Part shown: positions 1-10,864 of the stretch, piece by piece
Numbering within the stretch: the first letter of the stretch is position 1
How the letters are laid out: every line of letters begins with the position of its first letter
Assembly (NCBI GenBank): GCA_024138015.1
Contig: JAMXBB010000011.1
Coordinates: 26,225,984-26,289,983, forward strand
Direction of reading: 5' to 3'
Origin: Lumnitzera littorea
Lineage: Eukaryota > Streptophyta > Magnoliopsida > Myrtales > Combretaceae
Length of the DNA: 64,000 bases
Program-made: the position numbers and the translations under genes
The notes under the pieces: generated by a model
What the model was told of the DNA's origin: nothing
Seen by the model: the letters and a program-made list of their open reading frames with translations, nothing else
Database searches by the model: none

Positions 1-199
1 AATTTAGAACACTTACCCACTTAAGGAAACAAGAGTATGGGTAGTTTACAGTTAACCTTACAATCCTTACTGTATGGTTTCTCAATCACATACAGGGGTA
101 TCGAGAGAATCTTCTCAAAGAGTCCTTAACTGAAAATATGAACTTGATTGACGATTTTGCCTGTCACCTTAAGTTACTAGATGAAGCTTAGTTTAAAGG

Positions 200-794
200 A
201 CGAGTATCAGTCATAAGTAAGATGCAGCCGGTAGATTTCATGTGGATAGCTAGATGGAGTAACTACATTCGAGCCATCCTAGGGTGTATTGATTATGCAG
301 GGGTTCCCCTTATTGGTATTACGAGTTGTATAAAATATTTCCTAGCTTGTGTCACCAAATAACTTGGTCCGCTTCAAGAGATAGCTTATAGAGATTCTTT
401 AGACGTTGTTGTATTAAGTTATCAAGATCCTTGTATACCTACAGCTGCTCTGATTCAACTATTAGTAGAACTTGTAAAGCTGTGGGAATGGAGGGAAGTT
501 AAGAAGATAGTCAATGTGGGAACTTTGAGGGGTAAAGTTGGAGAATACCGAGCCACCAAGCAGTTCATCTATGATCAATTGGAGAAGATTGGAAAGATAT
601 GGTATGAGGCTCTAGACGTATTGAGGCACAAGCTAGAATTAGAATATCTTTCACCTACCAAGCAGGCCTACCGAGATACCATACGAGTTAGAGTTGAATC
701 CCAATTCCAAGAAAGTAAAAGAATTATTGAAGAGTTAAAGCTAAAGAATGAGAGATTGCTGGAGGAAAATCAATTCTTGAGGAGTAAGATTTGA
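200..794 (+). pseudogene. Element A upstream ORF1 (coiled-coil C-terminal part), broken
   Basis: One frame reads from about base 240 through 794 with a single internal stop near 360, where a CAA Gln codon has probably become TAA. The last 92 residues (516-794) are open, very rich in Glu, Lys and Leu, and heptad-like (for example IIEELKLKNERLLEENQFL), so a coiled coil is likely. Upstream, the segment around VPLIGITSCIKYF resembles the C-terminal part of the plant mobile-like ORF that Ogre/Tat elements carry before gag. Its function in these elements is not established. The N-terminal part lies before the window. No host role is suggested. Confidence 0.6.
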
Positions 795-1234
795 AAAAGG
801 GATGTTATAGTCCGAAAACTTATGAGAGAAGTTGATGAAGCATGTCTCAACCAGATCCGTTGGCTCTTATAGATATAAGATTTAAGTTTTAAGTTTTTAG
901 GAAGATTAGTTAGGAGTTTTTTATTTTCTTTTCTGTTCTTTTCTTTTCTTTTAGTCTGTTGTATAAGTTGGATTTTACGATTATTAATAAGTTTGCATCT
1001 TTATTAAATGAAAATCTTTATTGATTGCATAGTCTTTTACTTTTTTTTTTCTTTAAATTTTTTGATAGTTGCCTTTTTAATAAAAAAAAACTAAAAAAAA
1101 GAGAAAAAAAAAAACAACAAAATTTTAGCTCACAAAAAGTTCTAAAACTTAGGTTTTCGTTTAAGATTTCGAAGATAGCATCCAAGTAAGCAGACTTAGC
1201 TAAAAACCCATTATTCACTTGTTTTAAGGCAAGA
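795..1234 (+). other. Element A spacer between ORF1 and gag
   Basis: About 440 bases without a supported gene. It contains TTTTCTTTTC-type pyrimidine runs near 920-955 and mixed A/T homopolymers at 1040-1115. A short minus-strand reading frame through the homopolymers has low-complexity Phe/Lys content and is not credible. This is the expected non-coding linker between the extra ORF and gag. Confidence 0.5.
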
Positions 1235-3590
1235 ATGTTAACTCAGGGTATTGGAAACATCAGTCAAACCAAGTCTGACCTGAGAGTCATAACCTTGAAG
1301 GAAAACATGAATAAAATGGCCGAATAGATCCAGGCTCTTACTCGAGCTATTGGGATTCTTAATGACAGATAAGGATCTTAAGTCAGCCTAAATCGGAATG
1401 CAGAAACGACCCCTCTGCCTAAATTGGAAGATGAAGAATCAGTTCTTAATGCTGAGATATGAAGGAAGGAGATTGAGGAGAAACATCGATAGATGGAAAG
1501 AAAGTTTATACAGAAGTTGACCTAGAAGATGAAAACCTTAGAAATAGTTAACGGGTTTCAACAGATGTGGATGATCAACTTGCCAACATATGAAGATGAT
1601 GATTTCCTGGAAAGATTTAAGGTGCTAGAATTCGAGAAGTACAATGGGATCGGTTGCTTGAAACTTCATACTAGGTTGTACATAAGAAAAATAGGGAAAT
1701 ATACGAAGTATGACAAGATAATGGTCAAGACCTTTCAAAACAGCTTGACTGGCCCTGCCTTAACTTGGTATGGACAATTGGACTTGAATGAAATCGATAC
1801 TTGGGATAAGTTAGCACGGGTTTTTTATAACTAGTATAAGTTCAACATCGAAGTGGTTTGAATAATCTATGAAAGAAGGCCAACTTAAGTTTTAAGGAAT
1901 GTGCTCAAAGATGGAGGGGCATGGCAGCTAGGGTGACTCTACCCTTAACAGAAAAGGAATTAACTTTCGCTTTCATCAACTCTCTTGGAAGCCCATATTA
2001 CCAACATCTAGTTGGACACCCTGCCTCTAACTTATAGAAATTGTGGCATTAGGGTGCTGAATTGAGGATGCTATTGTTACTGGAAGACTTCCTAATCCTC
2101 AAGCAATTGAGAAAAAGACACCTCCTACAAGATTTTCCAACAAAACCAAAGAGATCACCGTAAGCGTTGTCAATACTGGTAACCTTATCAAACCTGTAGC
2201 CTCGATAGCCATGAATGGAGGATCTAATCTCCAGCCGAATCCAAATGAGAATAACTGCCTACATTGGAGATAGTTTACTCATATTCCCATTCTTTTAAGC
2301 CAAGTTCTTGCATGATTAAGGAAAGAGAATCTTCTGACATTTGAAATACTAAGGGAGGGATAAAGACCGAAAGATTATAACCTGGAGTTTCATTGTGATT
2401 ATCATTTAGGGTAAGTGGGGCATTCTATAGACTAGTGCTGGAGACTTAGACATAAGATCTAGGATCTTATTGATGTAAAATTAGTTCAATTGGATTTCAT
2501 TCAGACTCCTACTCCTAGCGTGGTTAACAATCCTTTATCGAATCATAGACATTCAATCAACATGATCATTGCCAAAGTTTCTAAACCGGAGATTGATCTA
2601 GATAGTTTCCCCATCACTATTGAGGAGGTAGCTTGGAATTTAAGGCAAGCCAGATACTTATAGAATATGAATCTCAAAGATAGGTACCGAACTAGACTAG
2701 CAATATATCAATTATTGAAGGATGGGAAGATAAAGAAAGTTGATATTATGGCTATGATAATTCCAAAACCATGAAAGAGAAGTACTCAGAACGAGCTTAG
2801 AGAAAGGTATGAAGCCAGAGATTTGATTGTTGATACCTTAGGAGAACCTTCAAGGAAGTTTTAGTATTTGGTGGATTACGTTGGTTCACTCGCCATATAT
2901 GCTGACAAACCACCCATTGGATGGGGTTCCGAATTTGAGGAAGAAGACAAACTTATTGCAGAAGCCAAGAAGGCAGCTGAGATGGTTGGAATGATTGGAG
3001 ATAGGCCTAAGCCATTGGTTTTTGAGTACTACGGGAAGGTTAAGAAGGTTGAAGAATTGGGAAAGCCTAAGAAAAGTGCTTTTAATGTTCCAATAGCTTT
3101 GGAGAATTACAAAGTAGCACCTTTGGATTACCAAATAGTGAATCAAATAACTAAGTGCTCATCACCTATGGTTAGTGGGCTTACATGCTCAGGGTGAGTT
3201 TATGGCCAGAACGAAGAAGCCAAGAGGAAGACTACTGTGGAAGAGGCTTCTCGAAAGATCTTTTAGGATAAGAATGATAAAGATCAAAATGTTGCCAAGA
3301 AGATAGTAAAAGCCAGTGAGTATAAGATTATGGATCAGCTAACCAAAGTATTGGCGCAAATCTCCTTAATAATGTTGTCATCTGATACTCTCCGAGAAGC
3401 TTTAATCAAAATTTTGAAGGATGTCAAAATGCCTGAAGAGATTTCCATTGAGAAGCTGAGATTAGTTGTGAACTCAATATTTGCAATGGATCAAATTTCA
3501 CTTTCGCTAGATGAGCTAGGTAAAGAAGGAGACCAGCACACAAAGCCCCTTTTCATAGTGGTTAAGTTTGCAGGGAAAGTGGTTGCTTGA
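1235..3590 (+). pseudogene. Element A gag polyprotein, multiply broken
   Basis: ATG at 1235 opens a frame beginning MLTQGIGNISQTKSDL, with stops near 1327 and 1372. The 1529-1834 segment is an open 101-residue retrotransposon gag core with the conserved FEKYNGIG and FQNSLTGPALTWYGQL blocks, which pack the capsid shell around the element RNA. Frames then shift and stop repeatedly to about 2450. From about 2440 the reading resumes with the long Tat-type region between capsid and protease: an RHKIQDLIDVKLVQ block, an open stretch at 2868-3197 and another at 3330-3590. No clean CCHC knuckle was found. Many stops sit at expected Gln positions. Non-functional. Confidence 0.75.
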
Positions 3591-3672
3591 GTTCTAATAG
3601 ATAATGGGTCTTCACTGAATATGTATCCCTTGGTGATGCTAAATTTACTGGGAGTAGATTCAATTGAGATAA
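3585..3672 (+). pseudogene. Element A aspartic protease, first part (active-site half)
   Basis: The frame reads VLIDNGSSLNMYPLVML, the plant Ty3/gypsy protease active-site region. The catalytic Asp codon is at 3600-3602 and the usual D-T/S-G is replaced by D-N-G, common in Tat elements. An in-frame stop (TGA, probably from CGA) lies just upstream. The domain is cut at 3672 by element B, whose target duplication GATAA occupies 3668-3672. The second half resumes at 10014. Confidence 0.8.
3668..3672. repeat. Target-site duplication GATAA of element B (left copy)
   Basis: GATAA immediately precedes the TG start of the left LTR at 3673, and an identical GATAA follows the right LTR's terminal CA at 10009-10013. 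Five-base duplications are typical of LTR retrotransposon integration. The copies join a single protease reading in element A. Confidence 0.9.
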
Positions 3673-4505
3673 TGTTGCGAACCATGATCAAGAATGGATA
3701 AGACCAGTCGCTGGATGGGTCTAAGCTTGCAGAAAGCTCGAAAAAGGATTAATGGAGAAAGTGTGAAAGGGCAAAATGAAGAATGAAACAGTAAGCGAAA
3801 CCCACGAATAGCTCCAGAGGATATGACGCACCAATGAAACTTCTGAGGATTCATGGTACAATTCGATATGACGCATGAATTGATCTAGTGAGATTACTTG
3901 CCACCTAACCTTACTTAAGAGAAATGATAAGAGTGATGCCGAGATTAAAAAAACAGTGTTTATGCAAGAAAGAAAAGTACTCAAAAGTGTATTAAGAACG
4001 ATCTAATTTCCATAGTTATAAGTACAATGGTATTTATATCCATAAGTTAGGGTAACTTGCCTAAAAAGGAAAAGATAAAAGGGCATTTCCTAAGGAAGTA
4101 ATGTACAAGATACAAAAGGGCAAAAATGAATATATAAGAAAAACAATCATTGGTGTAATGGATTCTGCACATGATAATATTGACGAGGTCGTTAGAAGAT
4201 GCGGACAAAAAAGTATGGACAAATAGCTTGTTCGAGTAGAGATGGCTTAGTTAATCTGGACTCTTTCTCTCAGCTTTCAGCAAGGAATATGCTGAGTAAT
4301 TGGTCGACTTGGTACTAGAGAGTAATCATAAACTTGGCATACTATAGAAAAATGGGCGGTCATACAATTTGGCTTGAAGGGTGACTCGGTAAGGAAGTAC
4401 TCGGCTTCGGTAGGAGTTGGTTGGAATAAAAGGATTTGTTGTGTTAGCCCCTCTAGTATGTGGGCTTGGCTGTGGGTCAGTGGTTCGGTAGCTTGATTCC
4501 CATCA
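3673..4505 (-). repeat. Element B 3' LTR
   Basis: 833 bp, starts TGTTGCGAACC and ends CCCATCA on the plus strand. It aligns along its length with 9162-10008, for example the shared GGATGGGTCTAAGCTTGCAG block near 3713 and 9206. On the minus strand this is the downstream LTR, next to a purine-rich tract at 4506-4516. Confidence 0.9.
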
Positions 4506-4516
4506 TTCCCTTCAGG
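4506..4516 (-). other. Element B polypurine tract
   Basis: The minus strand reads CTGAAGGGAA directly before the LTR start TGATGGG. This is the expected plus-strand primer position for reverse transcription. Confidence 0.65.
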
Positions 4517-4599
4517 TTGTTTTAGATTTGGGATCAAACTCGAATGGTGTTTGCTTAGTTCTTCGTTAGGGTGATATGGATTGAGGTTGGTAATGTTCA

Positions 4600-5813
4600 A
4601 GCCATTAGAAAACCCTATAGTCCTTGGGAAATTCTAACCTATAGGCATTATCATTGATCTTCTAGAGGATACTGAAAAGTCCTTCTACTATTGCAAATAA
4701 TTTATTCCTTCTCTTGTTCGGGAACCGCTCCTTGTTGAGGTGTAACCATAACAAGTCTCCCAGCTGAAATCGTTTAGTTGTTTTACCCTTAGTCTTTTCT
4801 CGCATTCTTCTAACAGCTTGGTCAATGTGCTGAGTGACCTTGCCATAGATGTGCTGAAGGAATTGTGCTCTAGTCGTTGCATTAAGATCCTCTTGCATAG
4901 GTATTGGTACAGGGGTAAGGTCAAGGGGTAACTCGAGATTGAACCCATAGACTATCTTCAAGGGAGTTTGCTTAGTGGTGTCATGTACTGTTTGGTTACA
5001 GGCGAACTCGACCATTAGCAAGCAAACTAGCAAGCAAACGTCCCAATCAGCTAAGTTCTTACCTATTCCAGCTCAGAGGAGTAACCTTAAAGTACGATTA
5101 ACCACTTCTGTTTAGCCATCGGTTTAGGGCTGACATGAGGTATTGAAGAGTAATTTGGTTCCCAACCGACACTACAGGGTTCTCTAGAAATTGCTCAAGA
5201 ACTTCGGGCCTTTGTTGGAGATTACACTTCTTGGCATGTCGTATATCTGCACAATCTCTTGTAGGAAAAGAGAAGTAATAATCGAAGCGTCGTTAGTCTT
5301 GGTGTAGGGCATGAAGTGTGCCATCTTGCTAAACCGATCCACGACGACCATTACAGAATCTTTGCCTCAAGCAGTTCGTAGCAGTCTGAGAACAAAGTCT
5401 ATGCTCAATTTAGTCTACGGCCTCATCGGAACAGGTATGGGCATTGCTTTCCCTTAGTCGGCTTAGCACTTGGCCTTCTTGCACATGGCATAACTTTCGA
5501 TAACTCGATATACATCTTTCCTCATTCCCAGCCAAAAGAATTGGCCATATATTAGTTTACAAGTCCTCCTTTTCCTAAAATGTCTGGAGAGACCTCTATT
5601 GTGAGCTTCCTTGACTAGTAGCTTCCTTAGTGAACAAGTCAGTACGCATAATTTTCTACCTCGGAACAAGTAGCCATCCTCTACATGGTACTCGTCTATT
5701 GTCCTCCTGTTGAGGCATTGTGAAATTATAGGTCCAAAGTGCGGATCCCCGAAATACTGTTCTTTGATACTTGCAAACCCAAACAGTTTGGTCTGCAGTT
5801 TTAATAAAAGCAC
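4600..5813 (-). pseudogene. Element B integrase, broken
   Basis: The zinc-binding part (5813-5463 minus) shows His pairs around HNRGLSRHF and a closing Cys-x3-Cys-like CKKAKC. The catalytic core follows at about 5460-5040: first Asp in SIDFV, then VMVVVDRFSKMAHF. The second catalytic position reads SNKGPKFLS where the family has an Asp, so that residue appears changed to Asn. The Glu is kept in TEVVNRTL after a stop at an expected Gln. An open 123-residue stretch (5033-4662) gives the C-terminal DNA-binding part with QLGDLLWLHLNKERFP. Integrase joins element DNA to the host chromosome. The active-site change and stops make this copy inactive. Confidence 0.8.
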
Positions 5814-5814
5814 A

Positions 5815-7050
5815 TGTCTCCTCGAAAGAGCATTGACAACTATGTTACTCTTTCCTTACTTGTACTTAATTACAAAATTGAATCCTTCAAGGAATTCAAC
5901 CCATCTTGCTTGCCGCTTTAACAACTTAGTCTGACTTCAGAGGTGCCTTAGCAATTCATGGTCAGTATATATGACAAATTCACTCGGTAGTAAATAATGT
6001 TGCCATACTTGCATTGTTCGGATCAGTACTAAAAGTTCTTGTCATACACAGAGTAGTTTAGCTACGATCTTCGGATCTTCTCATTGTAGAAGGCAATCGG
6101 TTGGCCTTCCTGCATCAGGAAAGTGCCTATTTCAATGCTTGATGCGTTGCATTCTAGCTCAAAAATTTTGTTGAAGTTAGGTAGCACTAGCACTGAGGCG
6201 GAGGTCAACCTTTCTTTTATCTTGGCAAAACTTCTCTCCTCCCTTTCTCTTTATTGGAAGTTGATGTTTTTCTTCGTTAGTTTAGTAAGTGGCGTAGTGA
6301 GGGTGCTGGAATTCCTGATGAATCTTTTGTAAAACGAAGCTAGTCTATGGAAATTTCTCACATTGGCACAAGTAATAGGAGTCAGCCAGTCAACAATTGC
6401 TCGGATTTTTTCATCATCGACAAGCAAGCCTTCTCCATTGACTACATAGCCTAAGAATACCACTTCCTTCTAACAAAAACAACATTTCTTTAGATTGTCG
6501 AATAGTCTCTTGGTACGGAGGATATTTAGGAGTGCTCTGAGACGTTCATAGTAACTCGGCATGTTGACATTGTAAACAAGGATGTCGTCAAAGTGCACCA
6601 TGACACACTTTCCTATGAGATGTCTCTGCACATGGTTCATAAGTCTCATGAAAGTGCTCGGGGCATTTGACAAGCTGAAGGGCATGACTATCCATTCGTA
6701 AAGTTTATGTCGAGTCTTAAACGTAGTCTTCCATTCGTTGCCTAGTCTCATGTGGATTTGATGGTAGCCATATTTAAGATCAATTTTGTTGAAAATCTTG
6801 TCTCCACTTAGCTTAACTAACATGTCTTCTAGCATTGGGATTGGATACCTGTATTTAATCATGATTTTGTTCACGGCCCAGCTGTCTATACACATTTGCC
6901 AGGTTCCATCCTTCTTCGGCACTAGAAGCGCAAAAACAGTACAAGGACTGAGACTCTTTCTCACATAGCCTCTCTCCAGCAACTCATTGACTTGACGTTA
7001 GAGTTTAGAAGCCTGCTTGGAATTTATTCGATAAGCTGGCTTATTCGACA
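5815..7050 (-). pseudogene. Element B reverse transcriptase and RNase H, broken
   Basis: A 170-residue open stretch (6982-6470) carries the RT palm: VPKKDGTWQMCIDS, INKIDLKYGYHQI-like fingers/palm, the MPFSLSNAPSTF block and catalytic FDD in HFDDILVYN (family usually Y-x-D-D). After a stop, 6463-6251 continues with the thumb and connection (FLGYVVNGEGL, FYKRFIRNSSTLTTPLTKL). The RNase H segment to about 5815 is recognisable but has stops and shifts, and its catalytic residues are not all readable. RT copies the element RNA into DNA and RNase H removes the template. This is the best-preserved domain of element B. Confidence 0.85.
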
Positions 7051-7690
7051 GTGTAGTGTCGGGTACTAGGTCAATGCAGTACTCTATGCCTCGAGTTGGG
7101 GGCAACCCCTCAAGTAACTGTTCTAGGAACAAGTCGTCATATTCATCTAATAACTCCTTGACCTCTTGGGGTTACTCATCTTACTCCTTCATTTCCAACA
7201 GTTGCTTGACCAACAAGAGGGTTGGTATATTAGCATTAACGGCCTCTCGGAGCTCGACTTTACTCATCACTAGTGCCTTCTTCAATCCGCAAGCAAGTTT
7301 TGTTTGTAACTTGTGAACTTCTCTTGGCAGCATCGGGTTTAGTGTGATCTCCCGGTTATCCTTCTTGAACATGTATGCATTCCTATAGCCGTCATGGATG
7401 ACCTTCCTATCAAACAACCATGGCCTACCTAGTAACATGTGGGAAGCACACATGGGTAGGACATCGTAGAGAATCTAGTCAAAGTAGTTCCTAATAGTTA
7501 TCGGTAGTAGTATTTGTCGAGTGACATGTAATGCTCCTTTCTCACTCAACTAGTGCAACTTGTATGGTTTTAGATGTGCAACAGTTGGCAACTTCAGTTT
7601 TGGAATAAAATCGGCTGATGCTATATTGGTGCAGCTTTTACTATCCACGATGAGGTATCATATCTAATTATTCATCTTATAGGTGGTATG
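7051..7690 (-). pseudogene. Element B aspartic protease and linker to RT
   Basis: On the minus strand the active-site loop reads IVDSKSCTNIA, with the Asp codon at 7645-7643. The family has D-S/T-G-S here, so the Gly is replaced by Lys. The downstream flap and C-terminal motif LLGRPWLFDRKVIHDGY is clear in the open stretch 7453-7181. Stops separate the pieces. The protease would process gag-pol. The Gly loss in the catalytic triad argues that it was dead even before the stops, unless a sequencing error explains it. Confidence 0.7.
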
Positions 7691-8987
7691 GAATAAATTC
7701 TCTCTTTACTCTTCCTCTTGCGAGGGTTCCACATTCATAGTGCGTCGGATAACCATAAGTAATTGATTTAAGTCCTTAGGAAACACATCCTTCTCAATCA
7801 ACTCTTTTTCGGTAGGAACCTCCTCTTCTTTGGGTTCCTCATCCGTGCTTTCCATTTCTAGCTTCGGGATGTCTCCCTTGATGACCATCGTTCGTCGATT
7901 CAGGCAATAAGCAGCCATATGTTCGAACCCTTGACACTTGAAGCACTTGATTTGGCTAGTCTTCCTGCCAGACCCTTGCCCCTTCTCATAAGTTCAGGTT
8001 GACACTTCACCATCATGACGGTTTTTCTGCTCGGCTCTTACATTAACCTTTCTGCTCGGATCTGTACTCGAGTGAGCTTGGTGACTTGCCTGTTTGGGTT
8101 GGTTAGTTGGCATCCTCGCCGATACTCAGCTCCTTCTTTGCCTCTCTACGTACCAGGAAATCCTAACAACTTCATCCATTGTGTCGAATCGTTAGAGTTC
8201 CATAACGTCTTGAATGTTTCCTCTCAACTCGATAACAAACCTTGAGACCGTTTGAGCTGGTGGTTCCTTTACTTTGAAAAAGCATCATAAGCATTTGAAA
8301 TTCTTGAACATATTTGTCGATATTTCGGCCTCTTTATCTCAGCTCCTGAAGCCGAGTGAAAGTATCTTGGAGATAAGTTTCCAGCACGAACCTATTCCTG
8401 AGCACTCTCTTCATGTTGGGCCAAGCGTTAATCTTTCGGTAGCCCTCTCGTCTTCTCATAGTTTGAAAATTTTTCCACTACATGGCGGCATACTCGCAGA
8501 ATTCAACAATAGTGGTTCTCGCTTTCTCATAATCCTCATATTGATACTAATCAAACACATGCTCCACCTTTTCTTTCTAATCCAGATACTCATCAGCATT
8601 CCCATATCCATTGAAACTTGGAATTCGAAGCTTCACATGGTCGGATGCTCTACGAATTCGTATACGCTCTTCCCCAAAATACTCTTCTTCCTCTTCATCA
8701 AGCTTTTTTAGGTCTATCATTCACCTTACTTGTCTGCCAACTCCTTTACCTCAAACGGGTCGAGCTGGGTTTTGACCTCTAATAGGTTGAGCAGCTTATG
8801 GAGTGTTTTGCACAGCTTTAGTGGATTGGCAAGATAGCGTGTGAACAACTTGGGTGAGATTTACTAAGAGGTTAGCTATCTCATCAAGCCTCTCGTCAGT
8901 GCTTCTGGGAGTTCCCTGAGACTATCGTCCATGGTGGATAACTCTACTGTCATCACTAGTACCAACATTCATACTTAGGTCTGTCAT
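7691..8987 (-). pseudogene. Element B gag with CCHC zinc knuckle, broken
   Basis: ATG at 8987 (minus) opens MTDLSMNVGTSDDS and soon meets a stop. Capsid motifs follow: DHVKLRIPSFNGYGNADEYLD, then a Trp-to-stop in the segment before the MKRVLRNRFVLETYLQD block. A perfect CX2CX4HX4C knuckle (CFKCQGFEHMAAYC) spans 7945-7904, followed by an acidic linker in the open frame 7918-7706. Gag forms the capsid and the knuckle binds element RNA. Stops occur mainly where the family has Gln or Trp. Confidence 0.8.
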
Positions 8988-9146
8988 TTTTCCTCGTAGC
9001 TTCAAAGCTCAAATAAACACTTTAGAAAGTGAACAACTAACAACACAACAGTAAAATGAACACAGTAACTTGCTCTATTTTACACACGTAAAATAGAGTA
9101 TAACAGAACTTCAAGGAGAACTAACTACAGTTCACATAAAACCTTC

Positions 9147-9158
9147 GCTTTAATACCA
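9147..9158 (-). other. Element B primer-binding site, initiator Met tRNA type
   Basis: The minus strand reads TGGTATTAAAGC, three bases after the 5' LTR end at 9162. The common plant site complementary to the initiator Met tRNA 3' end is TGGTATCAGAGC, so two positions differ, one of them C-to-T. Confidence 0.8.
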
Positions 9159-9161
9159 AGA

Positions 9162-10008
9162 TGTTGTGAATCGTGACCAAGAATAAACAAGGCCGGTTAC
9201 TGGATGGGTCTAAGCTTGCAGAAAGCTTGAAAATGAATTAATGGGGAAAGTGTGAAAGGGCAAAATGAAGAGTGAAAAAGTAAGAAAAACCCACGAACAG
9301 TTTTAGAGGATATAACGTACTAATAGAACTTTCGAGGACTCATGGCACAATTCGATATGATGCGCGAATCGGTCCGGTGAGGTTACTCACCACCTAACTT
9401 TACTTAAGGAAAAGGATAAGAGTGATGCCGAGAGTAAACAAATAATGTTTATGCAAGGAAGAAAAGTACTCAAAAGTGTATTAAGAATGATCTGATCTCT
9501 ACTGTTACAAGTATAAGGTTATTTATACTTATAAGTTAGGGCAACCTGCTTAAAAAGGAAAAGACAAAAAGAGTATTTCCTAAGAAAGTAATGTATAAGA
9601 TACAAAGAGGTAAAAATAAATGAATATACAAGAAAAACATTCATTAATGTAACGGATTCTGTACATGATACTATATACGTGGTGATGTTATATTGGCGAG
9701 GTTGTTAGAAGATGTGGACAAAAAAGTATGGACAGATGGCTTGTTTGAGCAGGGATGGCTTAGTTAGTTCGGACTCTTTCTCTCGGTTTCTTGGCAAGGA
9801 ATATTTCGAGTAATTGGTTGGCTTGGTGCTAGAGAGTAATCATCAACTTGGCACACTATAGAAAACTGGGTAGTCATACGGCTCAGCATGAAGGGTAACT
9901 CGGCAAGGAAGTACTCAACTTTGGCAGGGGTTGGTTGGAACAGAAGGATTTGTCATGCTTTCTTAGGCTCGGTTGCGGGTTAGAGGTCTAGTAGCTTTAT
10001 TTCCATCA
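9162..10008 (-). repeat. Element B 5' LTR
   Basis: 847 bp, TGTTGTGAATC to CCATCA on the plus strand, paired with 3673-4505. On the minus strand a TATAAATA promoter-like box lies at 9527-9520, the expected place for the LTR promoter. The right end abuts the duplication GATAA. Confidence 0.9.
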
Positions 10009-10013
10009 GATAA
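10009..10013. repeat. Target-site duplication GATAA of element B (right copy)
   Basis: Identical to 3668-3672 and directly after the LTR terminal CA. Element A's protease reading resumes here. Confidence 0.9.
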
Positions 10014-10683
10014 AGCCCAGCTCAATTTCAGTAAGGGCTTTTGATGGATCAAATAGGGAGATAATTGGAGAAAGTAGGCTATAGGTCGAGATCGGTCTAC
10101 AGATGTTTACTATTCCATTTCAAGTTTTGGATATACCACGAACTTTTAATCTACTATTGGGAATACCATAGATTCACTCAGCGGAGGTAATTTCGTCCAG
10201 CTTACATCAGAAGGTGAAATTCATAGTTGATGGGTAGTTAGTTACTACTCTCGAGGAGTAGGATTACGAGATTTACAAAGAGATGACTATTTCATATATC
10301 GGGAGCGAAGAATTGGAGGAGTTGGGATTGCAGATTTTTGATGAGGTCAGCATGATTGAAGAGTCAGGATAAGGGGTAAAGGATTGCTCGGAATAGCTTA
10401 AGCAGTAGATGGGAACGTTTGGGCTTGGATATGAGCCCACTGAAGTTGAGATCCAAGAAATGAAGGCTAAAACCTAAGGTAAGAGAGGAAATTAGCTATA
10501 CCATGCTTACATGGACTTTCTGAACATCCGTCAAACATTCCCAATACTAGTTGGTATTCAAGAACCCGAAGTAACCAGTCTATCCAAGGCTTTGGCCCAG
10601 CAACACAGCATTGGTCCAGATGAGAAGGAAAATATTAGCATACCAGTTTCCTTATGCAACTGTTTTTCCATTCCCGTTAATAG
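10014..10683 (+). pseudogene. Element A protease, second part, and pre-intron linker
   Basis: The frame continues the protease split by element B: MFTIPFQVLDIPRTFNLLLG followed by an IHSAEVISSSLHQKVKFIVDG block, the flap and C-terminal region of Tat-type proteases. Stops occur near 10108, 10170 and 10230. An open stretch at 10511-10693 follows with no identified domain. Together with 3585-3672 it makes one protease of normal length. Confidence 0.75.
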
Positions 10684-10864
10684 GTCTCTTTAGAATAGCA
10701 ATATTAAATTAATTATGAACATTTGTTTTCATAATTAGTTTGATTAGTTAGGCCCTTTTCTTTAAGACAATTTGAATTCGTTCAATAAAATTTGTTCTTT
10801 TCTTTTTATCAATTCTTCCTTTTTATTTATTTGTTATCCTTTTTCTTTTTCCTTTACTCCTTAG
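10684..10864 (+). other. Element A intron-like T-rich gap between protease and RT
   Basis: A stretch dense in T, with stops in all frames, ends in a pyrimidine run and TTTACTCCTTAG at 10853-10864, a good plant 3' splice site; coding resumes right after. Ogre elements are known to have an intron at this place between protease and RT. A possible donor GT is at 10684-10685 (TAG|GTCTCT), but it is weak and could be elsewhere. Inferred from position and composition only. Confidence 0.5.

Larger units (their letters stand above)
3673..10008 (-). mobile_element. Element B: complete Ty3/gypsy retrotransposon, minus strand, nested in element A
   Basis: A 6336-bp element bounded by two related LTRs in the same orientation (3673-4505 and 9162-10008), each starting TG and ending CA on the plus strand, with the duplication GATAA on both sides. 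On the minus strand the order is 5' LTR (9162-10008), primer site, gag with a zinc knuckle, protease, RT, RNase H, integrase, polypurine tract and 3' LTR. The integrase core (FSKMAHF block) is chromovirus-like, but I saw no chromodomain, so the lineage is left open. The LTRs differ at roughly one base in seven over a stretch counted by eye, so the insertion is old. Coding is multiply broken. Confidence 0.92.

Noticed and set aside
1018..1218. 66-residue minus-strand ORF rich in Phe and Lys
   Set aside because: It arises from A/T homopolymers between ORF1 and gag of element A.
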